A DNA stretch of 64,000 nt from Nocardia higoensis (GCF_015477835.1 NZ_JADLQN010000001.1:2108001-2172000); one strand, 5' to 3'; positions 17,078 through 27,591 are shown, counted from the stretch's first letter. The notes: generated from the sequence alone by a model not told the origin. Numbers and translations are program-made.

Positions 17078-17581
17078 TCAGCGCGTCGCGGTGATGGACT
17101 TGGGTCCGCGACCGACGGCGACGACACCGGACTGCACGATCTCCCGGATACCGTACGGCTCGAGCATGCGCAGCAGCGCGTCGAGCTTGGAACGAGTGCC
17201 GGTCGCCTCGACGGTGAGCGCGTCCGGCGAGACGTCGATGACCTTGGCGCGGAACAACTGCACGGCCTCGATCACCTGGGTCCGCACACTGGCGTCGGCG
17301 CGCACCTTCACCAGGATCAGTTCGCGGGCCACCGAGGCATCGGCGTCCTGCTCGACGATCTTGATGACGTTCACCAGCTTGTTGAGCTGCTTGGTGACCT
17401 GCTCGAGCGGCAGATCCTCGACGGTGACGACGATGGTCATCCGCGAGATGTCGGGCAGTTCGGTGCCACCGACCGCCAGCGACTCGATATTGAACCCACG
17501 GCGGGAGAACAGGCTCGCCACCCGCGCCAGCACGCCCGGCTTGTCCTCGACCAGGACGCTCAGGGTGTGGGTGCTGCTCAT
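17078..17581 (-). CDS. ilvN: Acetolactate synthase small (regulatory) subunit
   Basis: This 167-residue subunit binds IlvB and confers valine feedback inhibition. Its N-terminal ACT domain ([30 protein letters not shown] by segments [11 protein letters not shown] and [12 protein letters not shown]) covers roughly residues 5-80, and a second regulatory domain follows. The ATG at 17581 overlaps the ilvB stop (ATGA), so translation is coupled. Length and motifs match the usual family. Confidence 0.97.
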   Translation of the reverse strand: MSSTHTLSVLVEDKPGVLARVASLFSRRGFNIESLAVGGTELPDISRMTIVVTVEDLPLEQVTKQLNKLVNVIKIVEQDADASVARELILVKVRADASVRTQVIEAVQLFRAKVIDVSPDALTVEATGTRSKLDALLRMLEPYGIREIVQSGVVAVGRGPKSITATR

Positions 17582-19533
17582 GCTTCGGTCCCCTCGTTCT
17601 CTGCTGCCTGCTGCTGGCCGTGCGTCATCGCCTCGTGGATGACCGCGGGCTCGGCGGCCTGCTCGTCCTCGTCGAAGAGCGGACGGATGCCACGCGCGGC
17701 CATGATCTCGTCGTTGCTGGTGCCCGCGGCGACCATCGGCCACACCTGGGCATCCTTGCCGACGATGAAGTCGATGACGACGGGGCGGTCGTTGATCGAC
17801 TGTGCCTCGCGGATCGCGGCCTCGACCTCTTCTTCCTTCTCGACGCGGATGCCGTGGCAGCCCAGGGCTTCGGCGAGCTTGACGAAATCGGGGATGCGCA
17901 GGGTGTGGGTGCCCAGATCGGTGTTGGAGTAGCGCTCCTCGTAGAACAGGGTCTGCCACTGGCGGACCATGCCGAGGTTGCCGTTGTTGATCAGCGCCAC
18001 CTTGATCGGCACGCCCTCGACGGCGCAGGTGGCCAGTTCCTGATTGGTCATCTGGAAGCAGCCGTCGCCGTCGACGGCCCAGACCTCACGGTCGGGCATG
18101 CCCATCTTGGCGCCCATCGCGGCGGGCACGGCGTAGCCCATGGTGCCCAGGCCACCGGAGTTGAGCCAGGTGCGCGGCTTCTCGTACTTGACGAACTGGG
18201 CGGCCCACATCTGGTGCTGGCCGACGCCCGCGCAGTAGATGGCGTCGGGACCGGCCAGGCGGCCCAGCGCCTCGATGACGAACTCCGGGGACAGCGAGCC
18301 GTCGCTCGGCGGGGTCCAGCCCAGCGGGTACTGGTCGCGGATGCCGTCGAGGTAGGTCCACCACTCGGTCAGGTTCAACAGCGGAGCGTCGCCGCCGACG
18401 GCCGGGTCGGCCTGCAGGGTCTCGACCAGTTCGGCGATGACCTCGCGGCAGTCACCGACGATCGGGACGTCGGCGTGCCGGTTCTTGCCGATCTCGGCCG
18501 GGTCGATGTCGGCGTGGATGACCTTGGCCTCGGGCGCGAAGGAATCGAGCTGGCCGGTGACGCGGTCGTCGAAACGGGCGCCGAGGGTGATCAGCAGATC
18601 CGACTTCTGCAGCGCGGCGACGGCGCCGACGGTGCCGTGCATGCCGGGCATGCCCATGTTCAGGCGGTGGCTGTCGGGGAACGCGCCGCGCGCCATCAGG
18701 GTGGTGACCACCGGGATGCCGGTCAGCTCGGCCAGCCTCAGCAGCTCGGCCGAGGCGTCGGCCTTGATGACGCCGCCGCCGACGTAGAGCACGGGGCGCT
18801 TGGCGTCGAGGATCATCCTGGCGGCTTCACGGACCTGCTTGCCGTGCGGCTTGGTGACCGGGCGGTAGCCGGGCAGCCGCATCTCCGGCGGCCAGCTGAA
18901 GGTGGTCTGCGCCTGCAACACGTCCTTGGGGATGTCGACCAGGACGGCGCCGGGACGACCGGAGGCGGCCAGGTAGAACGCCTCGGCGATCATGCGCGGG
19001 ATGTCGATGCCGTCGGTGATCAGGAAGTTGTGCTTGGTGATCGGCATGGTGATGCCGGAGATGTCGGCTTCCTGGAAGGCGTCGGTGCCGATCAGGCTGC
19101 GGCCGACCTGGCCGGTGATGGCGACGATCGGGACCGAGTCCATCTGGGCGTCGGCGATCGGGGTCACCAGGTTGGTCGCGCCGGGGCCGGATGTGGCCAT
19201 ACACACACCGACCTTGCCGGTGGCCTGCGCGTAACCGGTAGCGGCGTGGCCCGCGCCCTGCTCATGGCGCACCAGCACGTGACGCACCTTGGTGGAGTCG
19301 AACAGCGGGTCGTAGACGGGCAGGATCGCGCCGCCGGGAATGCCGAATACGGTGTCGACGCCGAGCTCCTCGAGCGAGCGGACGACCGACTGCGCGCCGG
19401 TCACCCGCTCGGGCGGGACCTGGCGGCGGTTGGCCGTGCCGGCGGGCTGATGCGCCTGGCTACCGGTCTGCTGATTCGCCGAAGGCGCTGACCTGCGGGC
19501 CGAGGGCCCGGGTCGTGCGGTTGGTGCGCTCAC
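17578..19533 (-). CDS. ilvB: Acetolactate synthase large (catalytic) subunit
   Basis: This 651-residue ThDP- and FAD-dependent enzyme condenses pyruvate with pyruvate or 2-ketobutyrate. It has [14 protein letters not shown], the catalytic glutamate in [15 protein letters not shown], the FAD/central domain with [13 protein letters not shown], and the ThDP-Mg motif starting [17 protein letters not shown] with LINN downstream. The first 40 residues are a Ser/Gln/Pro-rich extension common in mycobacteria and Nocardia. The start is GTG 19533 with AAGGAA upstream. Transcription enters through an attenuator leader. Confidence 0.98.
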   Translation of the reverse strand: MSAPTARPGPSARRSAPSANQQTGSQAHQPAGTANRRQVPPERVTGAQSVVRSLEELGVDTVFGIPGGAILPVYDPLFDSTKVRHVLVRHEQGAGHAATGYAQATGKVGVCMATSGPGATNLVTPIADAQMDSVPIVAITGQVGRSLIGTDAFQEADISGITMPITKHNFLITDGIDIPRMIAEAFYLAASGRPGAVLVDIPKDVLQAQTTFSWPPEMRLPGYRPVTKPHGKQVREAARMILDAKRPVLYVGGGVIKADASAELLRLAELTGIPVVTTLMARGAFPDSHRLNMGMPGMHGTVGAVAALQKSDLLITLGARFDDRVTGQLDSFAPEAKVIHADIDPAEIGKNRHADVPIVGDCREVIAELVETLQADPAVGGDAPLLNLTEWWTYLDGIRDQYPLGWTPPSDGSLSPEFVIEALGRLAGPDAIYCAGVGQHQMWAAQFVKYEKPRTWLNSGGLGTMGYAVPAAMGAKMGMPDREVWAVDGDGCFQMTNQELATCAVEGVPIKVALINNGNLGMVRQWQTLFYEERYSNTDLGTHTLRIPDFVKLAEALGCHGIRVEKEEEVEAAIREAQSINDRPVVIDFIVGKDAQVWPMVAAGTSNDEIMAARGIRPLFDEDEQAAEPAVIHEAMTHGQQQAAENEGTEA

Positions 19534-19631
19534 CGTCTTCGTTCCTTACTTGTCGTTCCGACCCCGGACAACACTTGTGTGCCTGGCACGACCGGCGTCT
19601 GCGACCCGCCGCGCGCCGGACGATGTCCGAA

Positions 19632-19668
19632 CACAAAAAAGCCCTCGACAGCCGAGGCTGATCGAGGG
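19632..19668 (-). terminator. Attenuator terminator in the ilvB leader
   Basis: Read on the minus strand, CCCTCGA-T-CAGCC and GGCTG-TCGAGGG form a 12-bp stem with one bulged base and a two-nt loop, followed by CTTTTTTGT. It is a strong intrinsic terminator about 100 nt upstream of ilvB and 49 nt after the leader-peptide stop. That is the arrangement expected for transcription attenuation. Confidence 0.85.
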
Positions 19669-19716
19669 TGGCGCGTCACAAACGCGAGCTGACGTATTCG
19701 ACTCAGGCAGTCAGGC

Positions 19717-19770
19717 TCAACGCTGGACGCGCCGGCCGAGTACGAGCAACTCGTTTCGATTCACGCGCAC
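19717..19770 (-). CDS. ilvB leader peptide
   Basis: A short ORF encodes MRVNRNELLVLGRRVQR, with Leu-Leu-Val-Leu in a row and a further Val. It resembles the leader peptides reported upstream of ilvB in Streptomyces and other actinobacteria. Translation may instead start at the second GTG (19764), which lies 7 nt after the -10 box and would be leaderless. Ribosome stalling on the Leu/Val codons when branched-chain aminoacyl-tRNA is scarce would prevent formation of the downstream terminator. Confidence 0.75.
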   Translation of the reverse strand: MRVNRNELLVLGRRVQR

Positions 19771-19771
19771 G

Positions 19772-19801
19772 ACGTTAAGGCCGCGTGAACCGAACAGTCA
19801 A
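19772..19801 (-). promoter_or_regulatory. Promoter of the ilvB attenuator operon
   Basis: TTGACT (19796-19801) and TAACGT (19772-19777) are separated by 18 nt on the minus strand, a good sigma-A-type match. The predicted transcript starts near 19764, at the second GTG of the leader peptide. Confidence 0.65.
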
Positions 19802-19880
19802 ACAGATGACCCCGCGCGTCCCATTATGTGGGACAACAGTGGTTGCTTGTGTCCGATCACCAGGATGCGAGGATGGTGGT

Positions 19881-20597
19881 GTGTCATCACCGCATCAGTC
19901 CGTGCCACCGGGTAAATCGTCCCACACCGCCGAGACCGGATCGTCGACGGGTAGCTCGTCGGCTGCCGCCGGCCACCGCACGGTCATACGGGTCACTCAG
20001 CTCGCCTACCTCGGCGTGGTGGTGCTCGCACTGGGCGTGTTCCTGTTCGTCGTCGGGTGGCCGAAGTTGCTGTGGTGGCTGATGCTGCTGCCCGTCGCGG
20101 TCGTGGTGTGGATCGCCCGCACCCGGACCGTGGTGTCCGACGACGGGCTCGATCTGCGGCGGGTGTTCTCGTCCCGGCATCTGGACTGGGAGCAGATCGC
20201 GGGGGTGAGCATCCCCAAGCGCGGTTACGTGCGCGCGCACCTGGCCGACGAGTCGGTGGTGTCGCTGCCCGCTGTCGGCTACGACCGGCTGCGCACGCTG
20301 ATCACCGCCTCGCAGGGCAGGCTGCCGGATGTGTTCGCGGCCGAGGAGGCCAAGCGCCAAGCGGAGTGGGAGGCGCGACAGGAGGCCAGGAAGGCCGAGG
20401 ACGAGAAGGCCGCGGGGGCCGAGGGCTCCGCGACGGCCGGCGATGTGGACGACATGAGCGGCACATCGAAGACGAGCGACGCAGACCACGCGAGCGACGC
20501 GGACCAGACGAGCGCCGCAGGCGAGCGCGGCGACACCGGGAAGGGCGGCGACACCGGGAAGGGCCGCGCCGACGAGAGCGGCGCCGACAAGGACTGA
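19881..20597 (+). CDS. PH-domain membrane protein, CFP6-like
   Basis: This 238-residue protein has two adjacent hydrophobic segments (TQLAYLGVVVLALGVFLFVV and LLWWLMLLPVAVVVWIA, about residues 33-70). A bacterial PH-like (bPH2) domain follows: VVSDDGLDLRRVF, LDWEQIAGVSIPKRGYV, ESVVSLPAVGYDRL. The C-terminal 80 residues are acidic, low-complexity and probably disordered. The start is taken as GTG 19881; upstream sequence in frame overlaps the ilvB promoter. It sits divergent from ilvB exactly as Rv3004 (cfp6) does in M. tuberculosis, from memory. Its function is unknown. Confidence 0.8.
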   Translation: MSSPHQSVPPGKSSHTAETGSSTGSSSAAAGHRTVIRVTQLAYLGVVVLALGVFLFVVGWPKLLWWLMLLPVAVVVWIARTRTVVSDDGLDLRRVFSSRHLDWEQIAGVSIPKRGYVRAHLADESVVSLPAVGYDRLRTLITASQGRLPDVFAAEEAKRQAEWEARQEARKAEDEKAAGAEGSATAGDVDDMSGTSKTSDADHASDADQTSAAGERGDTGKGGDTGKGRADESGADKD

Positions 20598-20806
20598 TCT
20601 CGCCGTCTCCCCCGGGCCTCCCACGAGCCCGGCGTAAGCTCGCAGGTGCCGTGTAACAGGCGGGTCACCCGGTGCGGCGACCCCCGATCGACCCGCTCAC
20701 GCCGACGGCACCACCCCTCTCCGTCGGCGCGAGGTCCGCGGCGACACGCGGCTCCGACCCGCCCCCAGCACATTCAGCCCACCGCACCTTTCGAGGACGA
20801 TCACAC

Positions 20807-22648
20807 ATGCCACCGCTTCGTTCACGCACCACCACCGCCGGACGCAATGCCGCAGGCGCACGCGCGCTGTGGCGGGCCACCGGCCTCACCGACTCCGACT
20901 TCGGCAAGCCCATCGTCGCGATCGCGAACTCCTACACCCAGTTCGTGCCGGGCCATGTGCATCTCAAGGACGTCGGCGAGATCGTCGCCGAGGCGGTCCG
21001 CGCCGCGGGTGGAGTGCCGCGCGAGTTCCACACCATCGCGGTGGACGACGGCATCGCGATGGGCCACGGCGGCATGCTGTACTCGCTGCCCTCGCGCGAG
21101 ATCATCGCCGACTCGGTGGAATACATGGCCAACGCGCACACCGCCGACGCGCTGGTCTGCATCTCCAACTGTGACAAGATCACCCCCGGCATGCTCAATG
21201 CCGCCATGCGCCTGAACATCCCGGCCGTGTTCGTCTCCGGCGGGCCGATGGAGGCCGGCAAGGCCGTGGTGGTCGGCGGTGTCGCGCAGGCTCCGACCGA
21301 CCTGATCACCGCGATCTCGGCCAGCGCCAACGCCGCCGTCTCCGACGATGGTCTGAGCGAGGTCGAGCGCAGCGCCTGCCCGACCTGCGGTTCCTGCTCG
21401 GGCATGTTCACCGCCAACTCGATGAACTGCCTGACCGAGGCGCTGGGCCTGGCCCTGCCCGGCAACGGCTCCACCCTGGCCACCCACGCCGCCCGACGCG
21501 CGCTGTTCGAGCGGGCGGGCACGGTGATCGTCGACATCGCCAACCGCTGGTACCGCGACGACGACGCCTCGGTGCTGCCGCGCAATGTCGCCAATGCCAA
21601 AGCGTTCCGCAACGCGATGGCCCTGGACGTGGCGATGGGCGGTTCCACCAACACGGTGCTGCACACCCTCGCCGCCGCGCAGGAGGGCGAGATCGACTTC
21701 GATCTGCAGACCATCGACGAGATCAGCCGCCAGGTGCCCTGCCTGTCGAAGGTCTCGCCGAACTCCGATTACCACATGGAGGACGTGCACCGCGCCGGCG
21801 GCATCCCCGCCATCCTGGGCGAACTGCGCCGCGCCGGACTGCTCGAGACCGACGTGACCACCGTGCACACCGCGAGCTTCGACGAATGGCTCGACACCTG
21901 GGACATCCGCTCGGGCAAGGCATCCGAGGAAGCGATCGAACTGTTCCACGCCGCGCCCGGCGGGGTGCGCACCACCGAGCCGTTCTCCACCGAGAACCGC
22001 TGGTCCTCGCTGGACACCGACGCCGTGGGCGGCTGCATCCGCGACAAGGAGCACGCCTACACCGTCGAGGGCGGCCTGGTCGTGTTGCGCGGCAACATCG
22101 CTCCCGACGGCGCGATCCTCAAGACCGCGGGCATCGACGAGGACCTGTTCTCCTTCCAGGGCCCGGCCGTGGTGGTCGAGTCGCAGGAAGAGGCCGTGTC
22201 GGTGATCCTCGGCAAGAAGATCCAGCCGGGCGATGTGCTCGTGGTCCGCTACGAGGGCCCGGCGGGCGGTCCGGGCATGCAGGAGATGCTGCACCCCACC
22301 GCCTTCCTCAAGGGAGCGGGCCTGGGCAAGCAGTGCGCGCTCATCACCGACGGCCGGTTCTCCGGCGGCACCTCCGGTCTGTCCATCGGTCACATCTCCC
22401 CCGAGGCGGCCAGCGGCGGCGTGATCGGCCTGGTCGAGAATGGTGACCAGATCCGCATCGACGTCGCCACCCGCACTCTCGAGGTGCTCGTGGACGACGC
22501 GGTGCTGGCCGAGCGGCGCGCCAAGATGGACGCCTCGGAGCGGCCGTGGCAGCCGGTGGACCGGCAGCGTCCGGTCACCACCGCGCTGCGCGCCTACGCG
22601 GCGCTGGCGACCTCCGCCGACAAGGGCGCGGTTCGTCAGGTGCCCTGA
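20807..22648 (+). CDS. ilvD: Dihydroxy-acid dehydratase
   Basis: This 613-residue Fe-S enzyme makes the 2-keto acids in the third common step of branched-chain amino acid synthesis. Cluster-binding cysteines appear in [12 protein letters not shown] and [19 protein letters not shown]. Other landmarks are [23 protein letters not shown] and [18 protein letters not shown] 20807 follows GAGGA at 20793. In M. tuberculosis ilvD lies elsewhere, so its place beside ilvBNC is a local difference. A strong hairpin terminator follows. Confidence 0.98.
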   Translation: MPPLRSRTTTAGRNAAGARALWRATGLTDSDFGKPIVAIANSYTQFVPGHVHLKDVGEIVAEAVRAAGGVPREFHTIAVDDGIAMGHGGMLYSLPSREIIADSVEYMANAHTADALVCISNCDKITPGMLNAAMRLNIPAVFVSGGPMEAGKAVVVGGVAQAPTDLITAISASANAAVSDDGLSEVERSACPTCGSCSGMFTANSMNCLTEALGLALPGNGSTLATHAARRALFERAGTVIVDIANRWYRDDDASVLPRNVANAKAFRNAMALDVAMGGSTNTVLHTLAAAQEGEIDFDLQTIDEISRQVPCLSKVSPNSDYHMEDVHRAGGIPAILGELRRAGLLETDVTTVHTASFDEWLDTWDIRSGKASEEAIELFHAAPGGVRTTEPFSTENRWSSLDTDAVGGCIRDKEHAYTVEGGLVVLRGNIAPDGAILKTAGIDEDLFSFQGPAVVVESQEEAVSVILGKKIQPGDVLVVRYEGPAGGPGMQEMLHPTAFLKGAGLGKQCALITDGRFSGGTSGLSIGHISPEAASGGVIGLVENGDQIRIDVATRTLEVLVDDAVLAERRAKMDASERPWQPVDRQRPVTTALRAYAALATSADKGAVRQVP

Positions 22649-22995
22649 ACATCGATCCGTCCCGGGCGCTGACGGACGTCTCGGCGAGAGCGCACCGTTC
22701 GTCGCGTCCCGTGTGCGTTCCGACAGCGACGACGAAGGCCCCGGCTCGGATGAGCCGGGGCCTTCGTCACGCGCGGCGCGAACTCGTGCCGGCCGCGGTG
22801 GGCAGCGCCGCTGATCAGCCGCGAGAATCGGCGGCGGCGACCGGGCCGCCGCCGGGATCGCGGGCGAAGACGGGGAACCGCGCGATCAGGCAGCCCGCGT
22901 TTCGGCGGTTTCCGACGATGTGTGCGGCTCCGGCCGTCGGCGGCACGGCCCGAAACGGTGGTCGGCCCGACGGAGATCCGCCTTCGCAGGCTGGA
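22649..22995. other. Intergenic region between ilvD and doxX, 347 nt
   Basis: The two flanking genes converge. The only recognisable element is the ilvD terminator at 22731-22768. No supported gene or RNA is seen in the rest. Confidence 0.5.
22731..22768 (+). terminator. Terminator after ilvD
   Basis: A perfect 17-bp stem (GACGAAGGCCCCGGCTC and its complement) closes on a GGAT loop 82 nt after the ilvD stop. The convergent doxX gene could also use it. Confidence 0.85.
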
Positions 22996-24102
22996 TCAGT
23001 CGAAGGGTCCGATGCCGGTCAACGGGTTCCCGCCGTGCAGATACCAGAAGGTGAGGGCGGCGGCCACGACCGCGAGCAGCAGGGCGGTGAACGATCCGAT
23101 GAAAGGGCGGGTGGCCCAGCCGCGGCCGCGGTCCAGCGAGAGCCTGCCGGGGCCGGTGAGGATGATCGCCACGGCCGTGCCCGCGAGGATCGTGTCCAGT
23201 TCGACGCCGGTGGGGACCGAGGAGTTGAATTGGAATCCGGGCAGCATGCCCTGCTTCCAGGCCCAGGCGTCGAGGATCACGGCGAGCACCGCGCCCGCCG
23301 CGAGCGGGGTGGCCAGGCCGAGGATCAGCAGCGCGCCGCCGCCGACCTCGCCGACGACGAGCAGGATCGTCGACAGCGTGGGGTGGTCCCAGCCGCCTTC
23401 GGCCATCATGTCGCGGGTGCCGTCCAGGCCGGGGCCGTGGAACCAGCCGGTCAGCTTCTGCAGACCGTGGTAGAGGAAGATCGCGCCGACCACCAGGCGC
23501 AGCACGAGCAGGCCGAGATCCAGCGTGCCGCGCCGGTTCTCGACCGCGCGTCTGCGGGCCGCGACGCTCCGCTCACCGGGGGTGTTCGCGGCGGGCGGGA
23601 TGCTGGCGTAGGCGTAGGCGGCGGTCTCGCCACCCCGGTCGGTGTCGCTGCCCTGGTCGGTATCGGAATCCGCCTCGGGCTCGGCGTCCTGGTCGGGAAT
23701 CGTCGCCGTGGCGGTGGCTGCTGTGGCCGCGCCGGCATCCCGCTTACGGAGATCGGCCTTGCCCGGACCGGACTCAGCAGGACCGGACTCGGCAGGACCG
23801 GACGCAGCGGGATCGGACGCAGCGGGATCGGACGCAGCGGGACGCGGTTCGGCCGGCTCGGCGGACTTCTCCGATCCGGCCGCGGCCGCGCGGTTCGCCA
23901 CCGTCGGCACATCCGGGTCCAGTCCTAGTTCCTCGTCGGTCCGCGGTACGTCCCGTACCGAGGTGTCCATCGCCTGGAACTGCTCGGTGGGATTGTCCAT
24001 CGGACTGGTCACGCCGCGGCTCGTGGACGCGCCGGTGGTGGACACAGCGGACCGGTCACCCTGGGGCGAACCTGCGGACGTCGCTTTCGGCTTGTCGCTC
24101 AC
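22996..24102 (-). CDS. DoxX family membrane protein with long disordered N-terminus
   Basis: The C-terminal 150 residues form the four-helix DoxX domain: LGLLVLRLVVGAIFLYHGLQKL, ILLVVGEVGGGALLILGLA with AGAVLAVILDAW, a third helix at TILAGTAVAIILTG, and LLLAVVAAALTFWYL. The first 200 residues are hydrophilic and low-complexity with repeated PAASD/PAESG units. I choose GTG 24102 (MSDKPKAT) because a TAATGT box lies 8 nt upstream. ATG 24114 is an alternative but falls inside that box. The position matches Rv3005c. DoxX proteins associate with redox and thiol stress systems. Confidence 0.85.
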   Translation of the reverse strand: MSDKPKATSAGSPQGDRSAVSTTGASTSRGVTSPMDNPTEQFQAMDTSVRDVPRTDEELGLDPDVPTVANRAAAAGSEKSAEPAEPRPAASDPAASDPAASGPAESGPAESGPGKADLRKRDAGAATAATATATIPDQDAEPEADSDTDQGSDTDRGGETAAYAYASIPPAANTPGERSVAARRRAVENRRGTLDLGLLVLRLVVGAIFLYHGLQKLTGWFHGPGLDGTRDMMAEGGWDHPTLSTILLVVGEVGGGALLILGLATPLAAGAVLAVILDAWAWKQGMLPGFQFNSSVPTGVELDTILAGTAVAIILTGPGRLSLDRGRGWATRPFIGSFTALLLAVVAAALTFWYLHGGNPLTGIGPFD

Positions 24103-24110
24103 GGCTGTAC

Positions 24111-24116
24111 ACATTA
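24111..24116 (-). promoter_or_regulatory. -10 box of the doxX gene
   Basis: TAATGT on the minus strand ends 8 nt before GTG 24102, consistent with a leaderless transcript. No convincing -35 is seen. Confidence 0.45.
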
Positions 24117-24228
24117 GGCCGCGAAACCCGAGCGTGCGGCCGGTACGCGCGACGGCGTGTCCGCGAACCTCCGGCAGGACCCGACCCGGCGGCAGCGCGA
24201 ACGGCGGGGTTTCCGTAACGTCTGGGGC

Positions 24229-25335
24229 ATGAGATCGGTTGCCGTGGCGCGCGTCGCGATGTGTGTGGCGCTCGGGTCCACTCTGCTGGCCGGGTGCGCG
24301 AGGTTCGACGATTCCGCGTCGAGCCCGTTCACGCCCGAGCCGACGTACGCACCGGCCGCACCGGAGTCCCCGGACCAGCCGCCGAGTTCCAGCACCAGGC
24401 CGGCCGGGCCGTGCGTGGATCAGGACCCCGCGGTGGTCGCGACCTGCCTGGACACCACCGGCGGGCTGGTCGGCATCGGGGAGGGCGTGCTGGTCGCCGA
24501 ACGTCGCACCGGGCGCATCATGAAGGTCGTCGATCCCGACATCCCGCCGGTGGAGATCGCCACCGTGCCGGTGGACGGCTCGGGCGACGGCGGGCTCACC
24601 GACATCGTGCTCTCGCCGACCTACGGCGAGGACGGCCTGATCTACGCCTACGTCACCACCGCCTCCGACAACCGGGTGGTGCGGCTGGCCGAGAACGGCG
24701 CGCCCAAGGACATCCTGACCGGAATCCCGAAGGGCGCCACCGGCAACCGCGGCGCCATCGAATGGGCCACCCCGGATCGGCTGATGGTCTTGACCGGCGA
24801 CGCCGGCAACCCCGGCCAGGCGAGTTCGCCGGGATCGCTGGCGGGCAAGCTGCTGGGCCTGGATTCCCCCGCGCCCGGCGCGGCGTCCCCGCAGGTGGTC
24901 GCCTCCGGCATCGGCACGGCCGGTGACGTCTGCCGCGACAGCACCGAAGCGGTGTGGTTCACCGATCGCACCGGCGTCGAGGACCGTTTGCAGCGGCTGG
25001 GCCCGGACGGCACGCTGTCGGTCGCGTGGACGTGGGCGGATCGGCCGGGGGTGGCGGGATGTGCCGCGGTCGCCGACGGTATCGCGATCGCGCTGACCGA
25101 CGCCAAGGCGGTGGCGATCGCCGCGACCGACCCGGCCACCGGCGCCGTGACCACAGCGCCGACCCTGCTCGTCCAGGACCGCTACGGCCGGATCGGTGGC
25201 GCGACCGTCGGCCCGGACGGCAACGTCTGGGTCGGCACGGTCAACAAGAGCGACGGCGGCGCGCCCGGCCCCAACGACGACCGCGTCGTGATCGTCCCAC
25301 CGCCCTCCGGCGGTGGCGGCGGCGGCCCGGACTGA
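24229..25335 (+). CDS. LppZ-like lipoprotein, PQQ-dependent sugar dehydrogenase fold
   Basis: This 368-residue lipoprotein has a signal peptide ending in the lipobox LLAGC (Cys about residue 24) and a Pro/Ser-rich linker. A beta-propeller domain of the soluble glucose/sorbosone dehydrogenase type follows: GEGVLVAERRTGRIMKV, GDGGLTDIVLSPTY, LIYAYVTTASDNRVVRL, MVLTGDAGNPGQA. Catalytic activity is uncertain because the PQQ-binding residues are not obvious in this short version. ATG 24229 is divergent from doxX, as in Rv3006 (lppZ). The protein would be anchored on the outer face of the membrane. Confidence 0.82.
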   Translation: MRSVAVARVAMCVALGSTLLAGCARFDDSASSPFTPEPTYAPAAPESPDQPPSSSTRPAGPCVDQDPAVVATCLDTTGGLVGIGEGVLVAERRTGRIMKVVDPDIPPVEIATVPVDGSGDGGLTDIVLSPTYGEDGLIYAYVTTASDNRVVRLAENGAPKDILTGIPKGATGNRGAIEWATPDRLMVLTGDAGNPGQASSPGSLAGKLLGLDSPAPGAASPQVVASGIGTAGDVCRDSTEAVWFTDRTGVEDRLQRLGPDGTLSVAWTWADRPGVAGCAAVADGIAIALTDAKAVAIAATDPATGAVTTAPTLLVQDRYGRIGGATVGPDGNVWVGTVNKSDGGAPGPNDDRVVIVPPPSGGGGGGPD

Positions 25336-25350
25336 CCTGCCGTGCCCGGG

Positions 25351-25388
25351 ACGACGGCCCGTTCGCCGACGCGCGAACGGGCCGTCGT
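25351..25388 (+). terminator. Terminator after the LppZ-like gene
   Basis: A 16-bp perfect stem (ACGACGGCCCGTTCGC and its complement) with a six-nt loop lies 15 nt past the stop and ends transcription before the DUF4259 gene. Confidence 0.8.
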
Positions 25389-25438
25389 CGTACCCACTCG
25401 CTACCGTCTGTCCCGTAACCGGTGAGAAGGGAAGAATT

Positions 25439-25873
25439 GTGGGAGCTTGGGGCGAAGGGCCGTTCGACAACGACGGATCGCTCGACGCGATCGGCGGGTT
25501 GCGCGACGCGGGTGGAGACGGCGCCGAGGAGTATCTCCGTCAGGTGTTCCGGGAGGTGCTCGAGGCGGACTATGTGGAGTCCCACGAGGCTCAGGGCGCG
25601 GTCGGCATCGCCGCCCTGCTGGCGCATCTGCGCATCCCGTCCGACGATCCGGCGACCCTGCGTGCCGCGGAGGGAGTCCAGCTGACGGTCACCCCGGAGC
25701 TGTGCGAGCTCGCCGCCCGTGGTCTGCGCCGAATCCAGAAGCCCGATGACAACGAGTGGTTCGAACTGTGGGACGAGGGCGGGGACGGATTCGGTGAGAC
25801 GATGGTCCGCTCACTCGATCCTCTCCTCGACGCACTCGGCGGACAGCGGTCCGCCGGAGCACCGACGGGTTAG
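25439..25873 (+). CDS. DUF4259 domain protein
   Basis: The 144-residue protein begins MGAWGEGPFDNDGSLDAIGGL, close to the MGAWG-x-GPFDND start that defines DUF4259, and ends with ELWDEGG and a helical tail. The family has no known function. Some members occur near toxins and immunity genes. The start is GTG 25439 after GAGAAGGGAAGAA. It stands alone between two strong intergenic boundaries. Confidence 0.8.
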   Translation: MGAWGEGPFDNDGSLDAIGGLRDAGGDGAEEYLRQVFREVLEADYVESHEAQGAVGIAALLAHLRIPSDDPATLRAAEGVQLTVTPELCELAARGLRRIQKPDDNEWFELWDEGGDGFGETMVRSLDPLLDALGGQRSAGAPTG

Positions 25874-26034
25874 ATCCGCCGGAACACCGACGGGTCAGCG
25901 GCGACGCCGAGGCGCCCCGCTGCCAGACCGGCCGGCGGGGTCGCCCACGGCGGGTGGGCCCTCCGCGGCCGACGCCCGCTGTCCCCTGGCGAGCGGCGAG
26001 CGGTGCCCGCGGGCCGCAGGCACCGCCGGAGGAC

Positions 26035-27540
26035 TCAGGAGCAGGCGGCCAGGACGAGTTCGCGGACTCGGGCGGCGTCGGCCTGACCTCGGGTGGCCTT
26101 CATGACGTCGCCGACGATCTTGCCCGCGGCCGCGACCTTGCCGGAGCGGATCTTGTCGGCGATGTCGGGGTTGGCGGCCAGCGCCTTCTCGACCTCGGCC
26201 TGCAGGGCGCCCTCGTCGCTGACCATGCCGAGCCCCTTGGCCTCGACGATGGCGGCGGGTTCGCCCTCGCCGTCGAGCACGAAGTCGACGACCTGCTTGG
26301 CGACCTTGCTGTTGACGGTCTTGGCCTCGACCAGCTTCACGACTTCGGCCACCTGGGTGGGGGTGATGGGCAGCTCGGCCGGTGCGACGCCGCGTTCCTT
26401 GGCCTTCTCGCTGAGGTAGGCGACCCACCAGGAGCGGGCCTCGTTGACCGGGGCGCCGGCCTCGACGGTGGCGATGATCAGGTCCAGCACGCCCGCGTTG
26501 ACGACATCGCGCATGACCTCGTCGGACAGGCCCCAGTCGGCCTGGATCCGGGCGCGGCGCAGCCACGGGTATTCGGGGATGGTGGCGCGCAGCTGTTCGA
26601 TCCACTCCTCGGCGGGGGCGATCGGCAGGAGGTCGGGCTCGGGAAAGTAGCGGTAGTCCTCGGCGGTCTCCTTGCGACGGCCCGGCGACGTGGAGCCGTC
26701 GGCCTCGTGGAAGTGCCTGGTCTCCTGCACGATGCTGCCGCCGGAGGTGAGCACCGCGGCCTGGCGCCGCATCTCGTAGCGCACCGCGATCTCGACGCTG
26801 CGCAGCGAGTTGACGTTCTTGGTCTCGGTGCGGGTGCCGAATTCGGTAGCCCCGACGGGCATCAGCGAGACGTTGGCGTCGCAGCGCAGCGAGCCCTGCT
26901 CCATCTTCACGTCGGAGACACCGAGCGATTCGAGCAGGTCGCGCAGTGCGGTGACATACGCGCGAGCGACTTCGGGGGCCCGCTCCCCCGCTCCGGTGAT
27001 CGGCTTGGTGACGATCTCGATGAGCGGCACGCCCGCCCGGTTGTAGTCGAGCAGCGAGTGGCTGGCGCCATGGATGCGGCCGGTGGCGCCGCCGACGTGC
27101 AACGACTTGCCGGTGTCCTCCTCCATGTGGGCGCGCTCGATGTCGACGCGGAACACGCTGCCGTCGTCGAGTACCACGTCGAGGTGGCCGTCGGTGGCGA
27201 TCGGCTCGTCGTACTGGCTGATCTGGTAGTTCTTCGGCTGATCCGGGTAGAAGTAGTTCTTGCGCGCGAACCGGCCCCACGGGGTGATGGAACAGTTCAG
27301 CGCCAGGCCGATCCGGATGGCCGACTCGACGGCCTTCTCGTTGACCACCGGCAGCGAGCCGGGCAGGCCCAGGCAGACCGGGCACACCTGGGTGTTCGGC
27401 TCGGCGCCGAACTCGGTCGGGCAGCCGCAGAACATCTTGGTCGCCGTGGAGAGTTCTACGTGGACCTCCATGCCGAGCACCGGCTCGTACCGGGCGACGA
27501 CATCGGCGTAATCCATCAGCTCGACCGTGGGTGCGCTCAT
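26035..27540 (-). CDS. gatB: Asp-tRNA(Asn)/Glu-tRNA(Gln) amidotransferase subunit B
   Basis: This 501-residue GatB subunit of GatCAB activates misacylated tRNA with ATP and transamidates it. It has [21 protein letters not shown], the zinc cysteines in FCGCPTEFG and [10 protein letters not shown], and SQYDEPIA. The C-terminal YqeY-like tail domain ends with [23 protein letters not shown]. The start is ATG 27540, not the in-frame ATG 27579, because a TAGACT box sits 7 nt upstream. gatA and gatC are 24 kb away, beyond the inserted block. Confidence 0.97.
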   Translation of the reverse strand: MSAPTVELMDYADVVARYEPVLGMEVHVELSTATKMFCGCPTEFGAEPNTQVCPVCLGLPGSLPVVNEKAVESAIRIGLALNCSITPWGRFARKNYFYPDQPKNYQISQYDEPIATDGHLDVVLDDGSVFRVDIERAHMEEDTGKSLHVGGATGRIHGASHSLLDYNRAGVPLIEIVTKPITGAGERAPEVARAYVTALRDLLESLGVSDVKMEQGSLRCDANVSLMPVGATEFGTRTETKNVNSLRSVEIAVRYEMRRQAAVLTSGGSIVQETRHFHEADGSTSPGRRKETAEDYRYFPEPDLLPIAPAEEWIEQLRATIPEYPWLRRARIQADWGLSDEVMRDVVNAGVLDLIIATVEAGAPVNEARSWWVAYLSEKAKERGVAPAELPITPTQVAEVVKLVEAKTVNSKVAKQVVDFVLDGEGEPAAIVEAKGLGMVSDEGALQAEVEKALAANPDIADKIRSGKVAAAGKIVGDVMKATRGQADAARVRELVLAACS

Positions 27541-27547
27541 GGGGATC

Positions 27548-27553
27548 AGTCTA
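27548..27553 (-). promoter_or_regulatory. -10 box of gatB
   Basis: TAGACT on the minus strand is separated by 7 nt from ATG 27540, which has no ribosome-binding site. This indicates leaderless transcription. Confidence 0.5.
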
Positions 27554-27591
27554 GGTAAGCCCGCCCACGCGATCGTCACGACCTCCTGCGG

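Noticed and set aside
17620..19491. Very long plus-strand ORF opposite ilvB
   Set aside because: Stop codons are rare antisense to GC-rich genes; ilvB is unambiguous on the other strand.
24103..25470. Upstream extension of the DoxX frame to 25470
   Set aside because: The extension runs antisense through the LppZ-like gene and has no family similarity; the TAATGT box and MSDKPKAT start are better.
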